This document shows positions 33,247-46,002 of a stretch of DNA of 64,000 nt, piece after piece. The notes below the pieces were generated by a model. The model saw only the letters and a list, made by a program, of their open reading frames with translations, searched no databases and was not told where the DNA came from. Location: NCBI GenBank assembly GCA_037043235.1, contig JAWRVZ010000282.1:310001-374000 (forward strand), in the 5' to 3' direction. The position numbers and the translations under genes were made by a program. The stretch's first letter is position 1; every line of letters begins with the position of its first letter. This DNA comes from Rhodeus uyekii. Its lineage: Eukaryota; Chordata; Actinopteri; Cypriniformes; Acheilognathidae.

Positions 33247-34485
33247 ACTCTATAAAACAACTGAACTTGATTGAAACATTCGCAAAAGGCCTAAACTATT
33301 GAGGTAAATATTGTTGCAGTCTCCAGAACCCCATGTCTTTCATTACATCATTCAAGTTCTGTGCGGACCCTGAGATAAAATCCTGTTGGGATGTCTAATT
33401 ATGGTGTGAGATTCGCTGTGTCAGTTCGAGCCAGAGTCTGATAATGACAGTCAAGCACAAGCTGATCAACCTCAACTACCTTCACAAGCACAATGGCCAC
33501 ACTTTATATTAGGTGTGTACTTACATCACAGAAGAAGCTGTTTTGCAAAACACTTGTATGCATATTAATTATCTATATAAATGCATCCAGGTTAGTGTAA
33601 AGTAAAAATAAATATGTACACAAAAAGTGCATTGTATCAAATTATTAATATAAATGTTAGTACATAGCAGTTAAAGACACCTAGTATGAAGTAAGACCAC
33701 ACAACTTTTGTTGACATTTCAAAGGGTTAATTCTTTGTTGTACTTTTGTCTTACATTTCAGATGTGATGTTATTAGTCGTTGGAAAAACAGTGAGAACAC
33801 AACAAGAGTTTGTGGTTGTACTGCTGAGGAATAGTGTTAAAAATTTAGGAAAGACAAAGAAAAGACAAAAAAAAAATGGTGGATTGGATTTGGGGTGAAA
33901 TAAAACAACCCTAGAATCTCTTGGACGGGGCAAGAACACACTGTAATACAATTCTACCAGGTCTTGTGTGTATGCCTTGGGTGGGCATTATTTAAAGGAG
34001 GAATACTGTGACTCAAGACTACAATGGAGGCGTTTCGATGAGTTGAGAAACAGTGTGCACTGATATAGAAATTAACTCCCTCTGGAGGCTCTTTGTGCTT
34101 TGTAACTTTGCATACCTTTTTCATGCTCAAAAAGCAAATTATACACTAAAGAAAGATGGGGGAAAAAAGCATAGGATCCTTTTAATATAAAGTGGGACTA
34201 TATTTTCTGTTTACTGTCTATAAAGTTTGAAAGATATTTAATTAAAGGTGTTTTAACTCAGATTCACTTTCAAATGTCACATGGCTTTCGATGTGTAGAT
34301 GACATTCCAATTAACACAAATTCAAAGGGATAGGTACCTAAGAATAAGACAAACACAAAAAGCACTCAACAGGCGAATTCCCATGTCTTCAATCATGTTT
34401 CCTCAACTTTGATGTGTTTCTGCAAAATATTTCACCTCTGCTCTGTTGGCACTAGCATTTCAGGTGTTAGACATGAACTAATGTG
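33247..34485. other. Gene-free AT-rich stretch
   Basis: No gene or clear transposon boundary seen. Frames are short and lack motifs. Confidence 0.4.
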
Positions 34486-34644
34486 CACTGTAAAAAAAAT
34501 GTACTGGCAATTTTCTGACAGGACTTTATCCCTATAATACAATGCCATGCATAATGCAAAATACAGGTTAAAAAGCTGTAAAACACTAATATAGAAAATT
34601 CCTTCATATTAATTTGTGCCCTATTCTTTAGTTTTTTTACAGTG
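34486..34644. mobile_element. MITE with cactgtaaaaaa inverted ends
   Basis: The left end cactgtaaaaaaaat and the right end agtttttttacagtg are inverted copies. The 159 bp interior is AT-rich and non-coding. This terminus is common among small fish DNA transposons. No target duplication is obvious. Confidence 0.6.
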
Positions 34645-34869
34645 TTTCATGGGGGTGTGAAGTAACAAATTACAAATACCAATGTTAGTTTTAAACAGAA
34701 ATAATTTTTTTTTAAACATAAAAAATTATAATATAAAATGATAAAATTATACAGTTTACATTTTAAATTATATATATATATGTCAATACTTTTACTGCAT
34801 TATTTTCACTGCAGTCAATCATGGCTGCTGTTCCTCGATTTTGGAGAAATGTATAGTACATTTTAGTAC

Positions 34870-36101
34870 CAGGGCCAGTATCAGCTCAACCATCGCTCTG
34901 GGCAAAAGTGTCATGCCACTCCTGGCCACCTCATATGACCTTTAAGATCCATGAGAAAGCTGGAGATTTTGTTTAGTGATAAAATTACACTAAATGAAAA
35001 TGAAAATGCATGTTTTCTTTCTCTTTTTTGGATTCTGATTAAAAACAAGCATGCATGCAACCAGTACAGCTGAAAATGCAAATTCTATATTATATTCTAT
35101 AATAAGTGTAGCCCATGTACAGGCCTGGAATGGCCATTAAAAGATTCAGGAGAATTCTGACATGAAGGCAGTTTCACACAGGGCATAGAAAGCACAAGTC
35201 TCTAGTTAATATTCAATGAGAGACAGAAGGAATTCTAGTAAGGTTATTCTAGTAGCGATGGTGACAGTGTGCCATTTCCAATTGCATAGCTCTTCGGTTG
35301 TAAATATTTTAAATAATAATACATTGCATATATAAATATTACGCACAGCATAAGGTGAGTGTAACATAGGGACAGGCAGGGATCCAATCGCTTTGTCTTT
35401 AATAAGAGTGGTCGCACAGGCAGGAGGTCAGGGTAAACAGAGATCATACACAAACGGTAATCCAGGCGGTGGTCAGAAAGGCAGGCAGACAGATTCAGGT
35501 ACGATAATCCAGGCGAGTAGTCAAAACAGGCAGATACAATCACAAGCGATATTCAAGGCACAGGTCGGGGCAGGCAGAACAGAATCAGAACACGAACAAA
35601 CAGGCAGAATCGGTAACAGACAATCAGGACAGGAATAAACGCTCAGAATGTATCCAATGCAAAACAAGACTTTGCGGTGTCTGCATGGATGAGGGTGTCT
35701 TTTATGGTCCAGGTGATAGATAACAGCTGGTGTAACAAACAGACATGATGGAGTCCAGCTGGTGTATGTAATCAGTCCGGTGTACTGCATGATGGGAAAT
35801 GTAGTGTCAGTATATGTGTGAGCTCCCTCTGGTGGCCATGGAGGGGAGCGCAGAGCTCATATTCATAACAGTGAGACACACGCCCACATTTTTGGATTTT
35901 GGATGTGCATCAGGGTGTTGCATGTAGACTAATCATACAGCTACTCTAAAATTGAGGTGGGGGCAGAAGTTGCTCTAGGTAGAATGAAGTAATGTTAGAT
36001 GAATCCAAACACATTTAAAATTAAATTTAAAATTCAAGTAATTATCTTTCTTGCCGCCCTAGGTGGCTGCCTGGTTCACCTATGAGCATGTGCCGGCCCT
36101 A
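34870..36101. mobile_element. Possible degraded DNA transposon enclosing a solo LTR
   Basis: The left end cagggccagtatcag with gctctgggcaaaag, and the right end gccgccctaggtggctgcc ... tgccggccct, look like the two ends of a cagggccgg-type fish DNA element. The inverted match is limited to the first bases and no target duplication was found. The interior contains the solo LTR at 35360-35870. Confidence 0.3.
35360..35870 (-). mobile_element. Solo LTR (511 bp), TSD GTGAG
   Basis: Minus-strand LTR starting TGTTATGAATATGAGCTC and ending at plus-strand TGTAACATAGGG. The 5 bp duplication GTGAG lies at 35355-35359 and 35871-35875. It is of the same family as 14798-15207. The interior on the plus strand is rich in caggcaga-type repeats, which explains the Gln/Gly-rich spurious frames. 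Confidence 0.92.
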
Positions 36102-39100
36102 ATGTAGCCTATGTACAGGACCTGAATTTTTGTGGAAGGTTGCCGCAAGCGCTGGGATAAAAAAATTAAATAATAGAGCTCAGTAATGAACAATGTTATT
36201 TGTTTGATCCATTTAATACAATCCTCTTTCATTTAGCATGTGATTTAAGTGATGATGAGTGTAATAAAAATGTGTAAAATCTCTTTATCTCTGAAATTCT
36301 GATAGCTTGTAATGTAAATGAATAAGGTCTTCATAACAGTTGGCTATAGCAGACTACTTACATAAAGTACATGTACACATCAGACAAAATCAAAATAACA
36401 AAAATACTCAGATGTCACATCCAACAGTTGGAGTGACCATGATCTCCACTAGAGGGCACTTCTCCTGACTCTTTTGCAATCTTGTCATGGATGCCTTACT
36501 GGACATTGAAAATCTATAAACTGATCTGTCATTACAAATGAGTTGCTTTTTATTCACAGGGGAATTCCACATCACTTCCCTCATGGCCACCATTCCAGAG
36601 TCTCCGGCCGTCATGGACGTGGCACCTGAAGCTACTAAGGTGGTCCCTAAGTGTTTGAGATTCTGGTTTCCAGTTTGGCAGACTCACCACTGATGTCTGT
36701 GTGAGTGGTTTTGCAGCGCAGTGGTTCCAGCCCTTTCAAGTCCGGTGGTTCCAGACCACTAATGTTTGAACTGCAAGGGATGGCAACTGCCATTCTGTGT
36801 GTCTGGTTTACGTACACTTATTCAGCTTCTCCTGAGGCAGAAGCACCTTATCTACTTTTGTCCAATGTCCACTCGTAAACTTCCTGTTTGCCCTGACATG
36901 ACCACTGGAGTTGATCTGAAGCTCAATGCTGATGCTGTCATGTAAATAGTTTTCTAATCAGCAATAAATATAACAATTTCTCATCAACTTCAAAATTTCA
37001 AAACTTCATCAAATTTCTCATCAGTTGCATGAAAAAAGTCACAATACGTCTCACCCTCCCTAACAGCCTTGACACTGCCAGTATATTTAGTTCTCACTGA
37101 TAAGTCAATTTAACCGTTTGAGGATGACATCTCATGTGTTGAAATTTGCCAAGCTGTTTGGTTGCCAGTCACCAAAACTAAGTATGTTCTCAATTTCCCA
37201 TTTGTTTGCAACTGTGCAGTAGTGACAAAACTATTCAACAATATTCATCCACGTATGGCTTTAATACATGTTGTCCTTATTTGCAGAACACTCAAGTGAA
37301 CACTTCCAATCAACAGTAATGTAATGTGCCATAATGGTGACATACGATTCTGTTGCAATTTATGAAAAATTGACAATGAAGGCGTTTCCATTGTCCTTGC
37401 GACACACACCTACTCTCCAGCACTGCTTCAGCGCCACTGCCGCTTGCAGCCGCGACAGAGTGACATTACAGGGAAATTTAAAATGAAGGAGGTTTAATAC
37501 AGGTTCGACAAGTTCGGCGGGCCCGATTAAAAAGCCCAACGGGCCGGATATGGCCCGCGGGCCGTAGTTTGCCCACCCCTGCGCTAAGGCATCCCCAATG
37601 TGTTGTCAACGCAGCATGCAAGAGATACAACTAAAACTCTGTGTGGTCTGAGGGTGTGACTAGGCTTTATATGGTTCAATATATTCTTTAAAAAAATTAA
37701 AAAATAAATTTGGATCAAACTGAAATTGCTTTGCATTTTGTCATGTTCTGGGTGGGCCCAGGGTAGACTCATGATTGGGTGGGCCAGACTCACCACAGGC
37801 CCCCTGCAGCGTCATGTCTATGCGAATAAAATATTGGGGAATAATACGTGACAAAAAAACTCACTTCAAAAAGACCAAAAGAATCTTTTGAGGGTAGAAC
37901 AAAGCACAGGGAAAAAATTTAGCCCCGTCACATTTGAATTATTCCTCTTTCCTCTGAGGTACTGAGGGTCTTGCATTATAGTTTTTCAACCATAACATAC
38001 TAGAAATGAGTGTTATAAGGTAAGAATATTATGTGGTTGAAGCAGCAGTAGTTCAGCAGACATCATTTGTTGTGTTACATTAAAAATAGAGGAGTGAAGC
38101 TATAATAGGCAGTGTTGCGTCGGTGGCTACCAGTCACTGAAAAATAATCCCTCCGGTTATGCTTCTCTTCTCTAATGTCCATGAAATTTCTATGAAAGGG
38201 CACATGAGGGTAGATGGTAAATGTGCCAACTAGAAGGTCAAGATTGAAGACAGTAGGTTCTTTCTCCGGAATAGTCATTTTGGCCCTGAGTGAAATTCTG
38301 GCTTTTTTTTCTCCCTCTTTTTTGTCTATTCTCTGTAGTGGAACACAGCGATGATACAAATGTGTCAATTTTATATGGAGACATTTTATGGATTTTCAGC
38401 CACCTTTGGGGCCTAACTGGTCAATTTCCAATCTACAAGCTTTATAATCACTATAAACAAATATGTGTATCAATATTTTTGGGTGAAAAAGAATATTTGA
38501 ATGGAAAGAATATATGATAGGAAATTATCTATTAATTGGCAGTGGCTATAAAGGTGTAGTCCCATTTACCATTGCTCATTTTGTGGGTGAACTCCAATCA
38601 TTCCTACTGTACTCAAGAGTGCGAAAATGTTCCCCATGTATATTTAGCTTTTGCTCAAGTTGGTCACATTAATATAATAAGTTAACCAGCAGAAAGGTGC
38701 TTGGTTTGAAAGTGATTTCTGCATGAGCTGTACTCCATACACTGAGAATGGTTTATTCAAATAAATCTAAATACGGTGATAACAATGGGTTGCTCTCCTG
38801 ATTCTAGAATTGCTGTTGAGAAGAAGGCAGGGCCACATTTAAAGTCTCCCCAGGAAAAAGTGTTTGCATTCTCCATCCTGTGCCTTTTTACGTTATCACA
38901 ACCTGTGAACCGTGCCATTCTGCATTCCTCTCCACACAAAACCCTCAGTCCAAGCCCGGCTGTCTCAACATGAGAGATGGTGGTGATGGGATCGCAATTT
39001 TGCAGACGGATGACGTATTTCAGCAGCAATGGTGATGCGTAAAGATGATGAGGTATGTTGTATGCTCTCTGTTTTGAATGGAGGACAAGCTGTTTTGTGT

Positions 39101-39210
39101 GTAGCTTACTCTTTCTTTTGTGAGAAACTTTCCTATATGAGTTAAGTAGTTAAATATTCCCCCAAACGCCAAAAATAATAAAAAAAAAACATCAAGCCTT
39201 CTAAGTATAA
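36102..39210. other. Gene-free stretch with scattered transposon scraps
   Basis: No gene recognised. 37500-37580 ends ccgtagtttgcccacccctg, the typical end of a fish hAT-type element, but its partner end was not located. 36410-36950 and 38070-38380 are unassigned. 38750-39030 is a moderately GC segment without motifs. Confidence 0.4.
37500..37580 (-). mobile_element. hAT-type transposon end
   Basis: The complement begins CAGGGGTGGGCAAACTACGG followed by cccgcgggcc, a terminus I recognise from vertebrate hAT elements. Only one end was identified. Confidence 0.5.
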
Positions 39211-39214
39211 GTTG

Positions 39215-39545
39215 AAGCTGTGGTGCTTACAATTTGTGTTGCTGCCCTGTATCATGTGGCATATTACCATCTAGGTTACACTACCCATACCAAGTGTTAC
39301 CGTTTGTCCTGTCTGCTGCGTTATTTGTCACTTCCTGTTTGTCGAGTCTTCGTTGTTACTGCCGGTTGGTGTGTCATGTGTTGTTTTCCCTTTGGTGTTT
39401 CCTCTCGTGCCCTCCCTGTACCTGTCTCGTCAATTAGTTCATTAGTTCCCCCAGGTGTTTGTCATTCCCGTATGTATTTAACGTTGCAATTCTTTGTCGG
39501 TGATTGACTTTGTGTGATGTTTCATTTAGATGCCATCTCCCTGTG
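39215..39545 (+). mobile_element. LTR fragment
   Basis: Pyrimidine-rich, gypsy-LTR-like text including gtctcgtcaattagttcatt, tcccccaggtgtttgtcatt and a gtatgtatttaa TATA-like element. Its outer ends could not be matched to a target duplication, so it is probably truncated. Confidence 0.45.
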
Positions 39546-39957
39546 TTTATAGCTATCTCCCTGTTTTGCACTATGAGTGCCGGTTTGATTTGTATTTAAA
39601 GTATTTTAAAGTATTTACACCAAGAGGCTGGTGAGCACACAAGTGAGGAAGTGGCTCAGGCAACCAAGACGCTTTAGCAGCTTATACCTACATGGAAGCT
39701 GAGCTTTCTCTGCCTTGTGGAGGAGTACAAATATACCAAAACTAGACACAAAATGACACTCAAGGACTCCTGTGACCCTTTTCACAAATTCACTCTTACA
39801 TATAATCAGTAAATGTTCTGCATATTTGGTATGCTGTACACAGGGAGGACTCTGAGTGATTCCCCCTCCCAGGCTTGAATAGGAAAAGTTAGGAGTGAGG
39901 AGATACAGTGGAGTAGGGATGCTAGACAACTGTCTGAGACAGAGTCTGCTGTATTTA

Positions 39958-39985
39958 TGTATATATATATATATATATATATATA
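39958..39985. repeat. (TA)n microsatellite
   Basis: Uninterrupted at repeat of about 25 bp directly before a pogo-like transposon end. Confidence 0.9.
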
Positions 39986-40376
39986 CAGTAATACCTCGGT
40001 TTACGAGTGACTTAATATACGAGCAAATCGGTGTACGAGCATGGAAAGTCAAATCGGTGTAAAAAAATCCCTCACCCACATGCATTTTTGTGTGGAAAAG
40101 GTCTAACGCTCAGCATCGTCGCACGCATTTTTACTGGAAATATCCTAACGACAGCCTCTCACAAAACAGTCACGTGGTTCCAACCCCTTTATCACCCCTT
40201 AACTCATTAATTCTCTCAGCGTCGCTCGGTTTTGTTGCATCATTCACCACAGTGCATACTTTTATAAGTGTTGTTAACATTAATTAATTGTGATCGCTAT
40301 TGTTCACGAAGTGAAATATATACGTACAGTACAGCATATAGAAAGAAGGTACGAAATCCTCCCTCTAAGCAGTAAC
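39986..40376 (+). mobile_element. Pogo/Tigger-like transposon end
   Basis: Begins cagtaatacctcggtttacg after a TA, the typical terminus of Tigger-type elements, followed by tacgagcaaatcggtgtacg direct repeats. It is cut off at 40377 by LTR sequence, and no right end was found. Confidence 0.5.
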
Positions 40377-41442
40377 TGTCACGGTTCATGAATTCATTGT
40401 CTCCTAGTTCTGCCTGTGTGTTTGTGTGGTGTGAGTGGGGGCATAGTCATTGATCACTGCCGCGGCCATCATCTCTTACACCTGATTCTAATCTCATCTG
40501 TCTATTTAGTTCACTTCTCTCCACTTCTGTGTTGTCGAGTCGTTGTCTCTGTTATTTCTTATGCCCGTGCTCTCCCGTGTTCCAGTGTTCCCGTCTCCTG
40601 TGTTCAGTGTCTCCGTCTCCCATGTTCTCATCTCCTGTGTTCCATGTTCCACGGCCTTCACTCTGGATTATCACTTTGTTTGTTTTCTGCACTTGTCAGT
40701 ACAAAAGAAAGAGAGGGATTCAATAGCAAGTGATGCAAGTTTATTACTCACAAAACATGGTGAACAGAATGTGGAAATAGTCCGTAGAGTGGCTGATTAC
40801 CACATAGTAATCTTTTGTTTTTGTGGCGGAGCTCTGACACTACCGTAGTGTCTCGTATTTGATGTGTGTGTGCACGGCTTCGAGGATTCGAACCGCGCGC
40901 GCTCGTCTGTGTGACGTATTTTATGCGAGTTATGATGTCCGGTCCCGATACTTTGGTCTGGTTCAGTTTCTGTTTTGTGTCGGGATTTGGGCATTCACGA
41001 CTCGTGTGTTCGTCCTTGTCCTGAGCTCGCGAGCCGAGTACTTCCTCGTTTTCGTGAGCTCTGTTTTGTGAGTGGGCGCAGTTCAAGTGCTGCACGAGCC
41101 GCGTTCTCTCGGGTCTGTGTGCAGTGTTGTGAGCATGTGGTTTGTGTTTATATCAGCTGCGTGCTTTCATGTTGTGTTTTTGTGACACGCGGCGATTCGC
41201 ATTGGCTGCGTGTTTGTCTCGTCAATGTGTAACCCTCCCACCTTGTTTCCCTGCTTAACTTTGATTTGCCCCAGCTGTGTTCTCATCAATTACCGTTCCT
41301 CATGTGTGTACTAAATCCATCCGTGTCTGTTGTCTTGTGCTAGTTTTAGTCCAGTCCAGTCTAGCCTTGTTTTGTTGTTAATAAATCCCCAAGTTCTCGC
41401 ATCATTGAGTCCTTGCCTCATCTATCTCCACACATCCTGACA
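40377..41442 (+). mobile_element. Mosaic LTR block with near-matching target duplication
   Basis: It starts TGTCACGGTTCATGAATTC, like the complement of the solo LTR at 63413-63827, and ends CACATCCTGACA with an LTR-like cttgttttgttgttaataaa end. Flanks are gtaac (40372-40376) and gtaaa (41443-41447), a 4 of 5 match. The middle (about 40690-41200) is unrelated to the first family, and part resembles, in reverse, 59650-59870. It is either one rearranged LTR or several LTR pieces in tandem. Confidence 0.5.
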
Positions 41443-41489
41443 GTAAAATGGCAAGTTTTTTTTATAGTTTAATTGTCAATTATTAATTA

Positions 41490-41980
41490 GTATTTATCTG
41501 AGATCCTAATGGTTATAATGGATGCAGCGTTGGCAGTAGCAAAATCAAAAGTGGCTCTCAGAGACCAGGACATTGTTGGTCATGTCCAACATGCCAGAGG
41601 GGTACTCAGTTTAGGAGCAACAACAAACAAAAGGTTACACCATATGAACGGTGGCACTTGGTGGAAGAGGACTTCCTGCCAGGAGGAAGCAGCCAGGTGT
41701 GCCTAGCAAAGCTGCTGGATGAGGGGGAGGGCCTAGAGCGACGTACAACCACATTGAGCAATCTGTGGAATATGGAAACAAAAAGGTAAAGTTTTATCAT
41801 CAGGACCAGATACTGTATGATTTGCTATCCTCTCCAGCAAACCTACATTTTTGTTATGGAGAAGACCCATCCTGTTAGCAGTCCTGTATGGAGCCCCAGC
41901 AACCATCAAGCACATCCTTGTAAGTTGTAAGAACAGCTTAACACAAGGGAGACACACTAGGCATCATGACTAAGTATTGA
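41490..41980 (+). pseudogene. Non-LTR retrotransposon C-terminal remnant
   Basis: Broken frames read LWNMETKR, SSPANLHF, then ATIKHILVSCKNSLTQGRHT with RHH after it. This is the zinc-finger-like C-terminus pattern (C...H...C with TLKHILSSC) seen in several fish non-LTR reverse transcriptases. There are several stops and the clade is uncertain. Confidence 0.5.
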
Positions 41981-41984
41981 GGTG

Positions 41985-43600
41985 CTTGGCAACAAAAAAA
42001 GAGGACTAGATAATATAAATCAACACTAATTCCTTAAATGCACAGACTGTCTTCCAGCAATTAACATATCTTTCCATGAAGGAGAGAAACAGCAAACCAA
42101 GCCTTAATCCTTTGTGGGGCAGTAAATACTGGCTCCACTACCAATTCATTGACTAGCATAAAACCTTAGAAAATCACCTTGAGTATTCATTTCAATTTCA
42201 ATTTCATTCATTTTACATCAGTTTTGGATCTGAAAGGGAAACGCCTTCAAATTCATGTGCAATATCCTCAGCTGTAAAATAACACCTCTTCACACACCTC
42301 TTCAGTGCACATTTTTCTAGCAGGTGTTTTTAATGCCAAAACAGGGTTTGCGCTGGCACAAGCTGTTAGTAAATCTGACCCTAATATGTAGAAAAACTAA
42401 AATAGTATTTTCAACATACACCAATAATATTTGTTTTACTTAGAAAATCTAAAAATCAGTTTTACAGCAAGTAAGATTCAAGTGTCAGTATCGACTGGAG
42501 AAGTTTCAAAAACTAGAAATGGAGTTCCAGAGAGCTCAGTGTGCTCATGTCTGGTTTTAGAAATGAGAAAAGTTAATAGTCAACCACAGAAAAGCATCAC
42601 TGAAGCAAATCTTTGAACATTCACATAAGATACTGAGCGGATTAAAGCCTTTTCATCCAAGGCTTCAATGAGTTGATAAACTCAGAGAAAGACAGACTGA
42701 CGTGCTTTAAAATCTTTCCATCTGTGTCCAAAATATGTTGCCTTTTCTTAGCAAACCAGGAAAAGTGACAGGTAGACCGTTTTCTGTCTAAAATCCTACC
42801 CATCTTTATCTTCTTTTATTCCACACCTCTCTCCATTACTCTCATACCCTTTTCTCTTTTTCCATCAGCAAATGTAGATTTTGTTGATGGCATGGTATCA
42901 GCACGTGGGGAAATTGCAATAGTTCTGAGATGTGGGCGATGCATCTGTAAATGACAGCACTGCGACAGCTCTCTGTTTCTCCGCAGGCCTCGCCACCCTG
43001 CACAGAAAGCCATCAGAGATAAGGAGAGAATAGACAGAGACAACACACGCAGCCAGTCAAAACACGCACAGGAGATGCTATCGACGCAGACTGTATGGAA
43101 TCAGCTGAGACCAGAGGCTAGAGAGAGAGATAGTGAGATGGTGTTGAGGGAAGGTGGCAGGGAAAGGTGGAGAGAGTGAAATATTGAGTGATGTGACTGG
43201 GCTACAAGAGGCTAGTGTGTGATTTCTATGAATTCACATGTGTGTGGCCTTCCTCTGTGTGATTGTGGCTTCCCTGTACTGGCCTGAGAGGACAGAATGA
43301 TATTCATGAGGGTCATATTATGACAAATCTAAATTTCCATAATCTTTTGAGATAAAAGAGTGCATTGTATTAGAAAAACATACTGTTACTTTCAGAAACC
43401 AAAACTTCTAATGAAACTAAGTTGCACAAACAGTATGTTTTGTCAGAAAAAATGAATACAAAATAACAATCCATATTTACAGTTGTCATTTACCACGTTA
43501 AAAACCCCCGGCTTTGCTGAGTAAATAAAGCTTGCTAGAGTGTTATTTACTTGTGGGCCAGTAACTTTATTAGGACGTGCAACATAGTACATGGTTTAAG
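41985..43600. other. Gene-free stretch
   Basis: No gene or transposon boundary recognised. 42600-43200 is moderately GC and not obviously repetitive. Confidence 0.35.
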
Positions 43601-43619
43601 GCCATACAAACAATCAGAA

Positions 43620-43885
43620 AAGTCTAAGGTTACCAGTGTAACCATGATTCCCTGAGAACAGGGAACGAGACGCTGTGTCCCCTAGGGGTCGCTTTGTGGA
43701 ATACCTCCAGTATGACATGTGTCTGAAGCATTAATGAACTTGACATTTGCCGGCAGCTGCCTATGACATCACCACAGGTGCGACTGCAGGTTTAAAAGAG
43801 GCACCTGAACAGTAAATCATCCACTGCTTTTCTGGAGGAGACGCCTGCAGGAATGCCCAAAGCATTCTCAGAGATTCTCAAAGCA
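43620..43885 (+). repeat. DIRS-like terminal fragment
   Basis: Text of the type gaacagggaacgagacgctg ... tgacatcaccacaggtg ... gtttaaaagag resembles the terminal, promoter-bearing region of fish DIRS-type elements. It ends in tttcgaaagggaac near 43898 and abuts L2 LINE sequence. Family assignment is tentative. Confidence 0.4.
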
Positions 43886-43890
43886 TTCCA

Positions 43891-44872
43891 ATGGTTCTTT
43901 CGAAAGGGAACTCAGACCTTTTGAATAGAACCTTTTCAGTGAAGTTAGGAGATCATACCTCAAGTAAAGCTGCGATAACTAGTGGAGTTTCTCAAGAATC
44001 AATTTTTGCTCCCTTTCTTTTCTCTCTATATACTCCCTCTTCGCTCTATTTTCAGAAAGTCTGGGCTATCGTTCCATTGCTATGCAGACGATACACAAGT
44101 TTATCTGCCTTTAAAACAGAATGCCCTGGATGGACTGAATGCACTCTTGCTTTGTTTGAGTGATGTAAAGAAATGGTTGTCTCTAAACTTTTTAAATTTC
44201 AATGAGAGCAAAACAGAATTGATTGTTTTTAAACCCTCTGTTTCTGTGACTTCTACAAATCCAAATTTGGGTGAATTATCACCGTATGTTAAGCAACATG
44301 TCAAATTTTTTTTTTTAAATGTAAAAAACATGTAAAAAAATTTGGGTGTTGTATTTGATGAGCAAATGAAATTTGATAGGCAGATTAATACTGTGGTTAA
44401 ATCTTCCTTTTTTCAACTGCAGCTTCTTGCCGTAAAACCTTTCCTATTTAAAAACCTTGAAAAAGTGAACCTTTTTTCTGTGAACCTTGAAAAAGTAAAA
44501 CCTTTCCTTTTACAAACCTTGAAAAAGTGATCCATGCCTTCATTACCTCCAGATTAGATCATTGTAACTCACTGTACGCTCGGATTAGTTGAACAGCTCT
44601 CTCTCGTTTACAGCTGGTTCAGAACCAGATTTTTGACCAGGACTCGTAAGCGGGATCGTATCACTCCAGTCTTACAGTCTTTACATTGGCTGCCTGTACG
44701 CTATAGTTAATTTAAATTTTTTATTAATCGTGTTTAAGTCACTACATGGTATGGCCCCTGCGTATACATATGAACTTTTAATTGAACGCAGTGAAACAAG
44801 ATCTCTCCGGTCATCAAACCAGAGACTATTGTTCATACCAAAGACGAGGCTGAAGTCCAGGGGCGATCATGC
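43891..44872 (+). pseudogene. L2-type LINE ORF2 fragment interrupted by DIRS
   Basis: Frames encode RTFSVKLGDHTSSKAAITSG, then an active-site block (YADDTQVYLPLKQNALDG), then KKWLSLNFLNFNESKTELIV and LGVVFDEQMKFDRQINTVVK, which is the L2/CR1 order of RT and thumb. Later text (RKRDRITPVLQSLHWLPV) is the C-terminal region. Frameshifts and stops break it. Near 44873 it changes abruptly into DIRS terminal sequence (ttccctttcaagggaac). Confidence 0.8.
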
Positions 44873-45050
44873 GTTCCCTTTCAAGGGAACTCGCGCTGCG
44901 TAAAACGCTTTGGGGAAATACTCGAGCGCTGTCTCGTGAAGCACATTATGTAAACTTCTGTCGCGTGCGTGAGAGACGGTCGCAGGTCGGTGACGTCACA
45001 AACCAGGTCATAAAAGAGCGCCGGTAACCCGGAAGCGGCAGCTTTTGTTG
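44305..45050 (+). repeat. Tandem duplication, copy 1 (746 bp)
   Basis: It contains the L2 C-terminal part, the L2-DIRS junction and the start of the DIRS terminal repeat. It repeats almost exactly at 45051-45797 with an offset of 746 bp. The copy boundary lies in a poly-T run. Confidence 0.9.
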
Positions 45051-45797
45051 TATTTTTTTTTTTAAATGTAAAAAACATGTAAAAAAATGTGGGTGTTGTA
45101 TTTGATGAGCAAATGAAATTTGATAGGCAGATTAATACTGTGGTTAAATCTTCTTTTTTCAACTGCAGCTTCTTGCCGTAAAACCTTTCCTATTTAAAAA
45201 CCTTGAAAAAGTGAACCTTTTTTCTGTGAACCTTGAAAAAGTAAAACCTTTCCTTTTAAAAACCTTGAAAAAGTGATCCATGCCTTCATTACCTCCAGAT
45301 TAGATCATTGTAACTCACTGTACGCTCGGATTAGTCGAACAGCTCTCTCTCGTTTACAGCTGGTTCAGAACCAGATTTTTGACCAGGACTCGTAAGCGGG
45401 ATCGTATCACTCCAGTCTTACAGTCTTTACATTGGCTGCCTGTACGCTATAGTTAATTAAAAAATTTTATTAATCGTGTTTAAGTCACTACATGGTATGG
45501 CCCCTGCGTATACATATGAACTTTTAATTGAACGCAGTGAAACAAGATCTCTCCGGTCATCAAACCAGAGACTATTGTTTATACCAAAGACGAGGCTGAA
45601 GTCCAGGGGCGATCATGCGTTCCCTTTCAAGGGAACTCGCGCTGCGTCAAACGCTTTGGGGAAATACTCGAGCGCTGTCTCGTGAAGCACATTATGTAAA
45701 CTTCTGTCGCGTGCGTGAGAGACGGTCGCAGGTCGGTGACGTCACAAACCAGGTCATAAAAGAGCGCCGGTAACCCGGAAGCGGCAGCTTTTGTTGT
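45051..45797 (+). repeat. Tandem duplication, copy 2
   Basis: Second copy of 44305-45050 with a handful of differences (for example gttcatacc to gtttatacc, and gcgtaaaacg to gcgtcaaacg). Only this copy continues into the DIRS 5' region. Confidence 0.9.
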
Positions 45798-46002
45798 CTT
45801 CGCAAAGGCAGTGTCAGAGAGTGTGTGTGTTGAGCTGGCTATTTTGAGAGTGAATTCCCTATCTAGTTTAAAAAAAACAGGGACCTCCTATACAGGGAGT
45901 GCAGAATTATTAGGCAAATGAGTATTTTGACCACATCATCCTCGTTATCCATGTTGTCTTACTCCAAGCTGTATAGGCTGGAAAGCCTACTACCAATTAA
46001 TG

